DNA from: Clostridiaceae bacterium
Lineage (GTDB): Bacteria > Bacillota > Clostridia > DSM-8532
Assembly: GCA_012523705.1 (NCBI GenBank)
Contig: JAAYTU010000072.1
Span: forward strand, 1-33,852
Direction of reading: 5' to 3'
Length of the DNA: 33,852 nucleotides
Shown: positions 33,047-33,852 of the stretch, piece after piece
Position numbering within the stretch: position 1 is the first letter of the stretch
Layout of the letters: every line of letters starts with the position of its first letter
Made by a program: the position numbers and the translations under genes
Notes under the pieces: generated by a model
What the model was told of the DNA's origin: nothing
Databases searched by the model: none
The model's input: only the letters and a program-made list of their open reading frames with translations

Positions 33047-33852
33047 CCTTGAAATAAGATCCTTAATAACCTCTCCGGCAATAATCAGCCCTGCAACAGA
33101 GGGAACAAAGGCAATGCTTCCCGGGGTCCGTCTTTTGATTGATTGTTGTACAGTACCTGTCCCGTGACGTTCAGATTCTGTATTCTCTGTATTTTCCAAA
33201 TCATCATGGGCTTTAGTAGTATTATTATTTCCCATATAGTTATCAGATCCAGTATGAAAAGCGCCTTCGTCCAATTCATCTGGCTTTATGGGCTGTTCTG
33301 TCGAATATACTACCTTTAGAGATTTAATACCCCGCTTTTTTAGTTCTCTTCTCATAACTTTGGCAAGGGGATCCACACTGGTGCTATATATATCAGCTAC
33401 CTGAAATCTGGTGGGATCAAGTTTATTTCCAGCACCCATAGAGCTGATTATCGGAATTTGGAATTTTTGTGCCTGAACCGCCAGGTCTATTTTGGCTGTC
33501 ACAGTATCTACAGCATCAACTATATAACTGTAATCCTCTCGTATCAGCTCATTAGCATTATCAGGCAAGTAAAAAGCACGGATAGCTTCGACTCTTGCAT
33601 TTGGGTTAATTTCGAGCATTCTGTCCTTCATAACATCGACTTTAACCATTCCTACTGTAGATTTGGTGGCATGAATCTGCCTGTTTATATTAGTTAACGA
33701 AACCAGATCATTATCCACCAGAACGAAATGCTCAACGCCGGAGCGGACAAGGGCTTCCGCCACATAGGATCCGACTCCTCCCACTCCAAATATTGCCACC
33801 TTGCTTCTCTTTAATTTATTCAGGTTATCCCTTCCCAGTAAAATCTCTGTTC
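33044..33852 (-). CDS. tcdA: tRNA threonylcarbamoyladenosine dehydratase (5' end outside window)
   Basis: The frame runs off the right edge. The last in-window residues before the glycine-rich loop read EILLGRDNLNKLKRSKVAIFG, the usual TcdA start region, so only a few residues are missing and the GTG at 33799 is internal. E1-like Rossmann loop FGVGGVGSYVAEAL, then DNDLVSLTNINRQ, the conserved SSMGAGNKLDPTRF, and the C-terminal GSIAFVPSVAGLIIAGEVIKDL. It cyclises t6A37 of tRNA to ct6A using ATP. A polar stretch of about 48 residues (33137-33280) before the final motif looks longer than usual. The stop lies in a hairpin repeat. Confidence 0.92.
   Translation of the reverse strand, partial: TEILLGRDNLNKLKRSKVAIFGVGGVGSYVAEALVRSGVEHFVLVDNDLVSLTNINRQIHATKSTVGMVKVDVMKDRMLEINPNARVEAIRAFYLPDNANELIREDYSYIVDAVDTVTAKIDLAVQAQKFQIPIISSMGAGNKLDPTRFQVADIYSTSVDPLAKVMRRELKKRGIKSLKVVYSTEQPIKPDELDEGAFHTGSDNYMGNNNTTKAHDDLENTENTESERHGTGTVQQSIKRRTPGSIAFVPSVAGLIIAGEVIKDLISR

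Overview
The window is an AT-rich, gene-dense stretch of bacterial chromosome. It most likely comes from a low-GC Gram-positive of the class Clostridia. The evidence is the glgC-glgD pair, a CtsR-type heat-shock operator, a CymR-like Rrf2 regulator, GTG/TTG starts with strong GGAGG ribosome sites, a DUF1836 protein and a zf-trcl zinc ribbon. No species can be named from the sequence. I see no rRNA, tRNA, CRISPR array, phage or transposase gene. Both edges cut genes: an MFS transporter at the left and tcdA at the right.

Layout. 1-4.7 kb: MFS tail, then on the minus strand a polar amino acid ABC importer (binding protein, permease, ATPase) preceded by a PutP-type Na+/solute symporter. 4.8-9.8 kb, minus: an NDP-sugar nucleotidyltransferase with a coding-like remnant in its leader, an AI-2E family membrane protein and a Ca2+-type P-ATPase. 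10-12.1 kb: a lipoprotein with SLH-like segments and a convergent SGNH hydrolase. 12.3-15.3 kb: a DUF1836 regulator, then the minus-strand cluster cdd-era-recO-small protein. 15.5-15.85 kb: a 55-residue zinc-ribbon gene with its own promoter, a structured leader and a terminator. 15.9-19.6 kb, minus: a class B J-protein gene and clpB under a clear promoter with a CtsR box. 19.7-22.1 kb: glgC-glgD with a terminator. 22.3-25.3 kb, minus: der-plsY-gpsA. 25.5-30.3 kb, plus: a GH94-like phosphorylase with a cre/LacI-type operator at its start site, an orphan MurD C-terminal-domain protein, and a PfkB sugar kinase. 30.3-33.85 kb, minus: tcdA, cymR-like rrf2, mnmA, cysK.

How the genes may work together. 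A GH94 phosphorylase would yield a sugar 1-phosphate. If that is glucose 1-phosphate it is the substrate of GlgC, so the 19.7-28.6 kb region reads as carbon storage and oligosaccharide use. The right end is about sulfur: CymR and CysK form a known repressor complex in Bacillus and Staphylococcus. Here both genes carry nearly the same 20-nt sequence 15-16 nt ahead of their start codons, and mnmA (tRNA thiolation) lies between them.

The most unusual items are: the free-standing MurD domain 3 protein, whose start is bracketed by a 10-bp inverted repeat; the shared cymR/cysK box; a dispersed GGGACGG hairpin repeat that overlaps the stop codons of two unrelated genes; the duplicated ribosome site of the lipoprotein gene; and the repeat-rich leader of the zinc-ribbon gene. 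Intergenic gaps are all under 300 bases. The largest are 15344-15641 (zinc-ribbon promoter and leader), 9780-10040 (AT-rich divergent region with no certain promoter) and 22066-22306 (glgD terminator, nothing else recognised).
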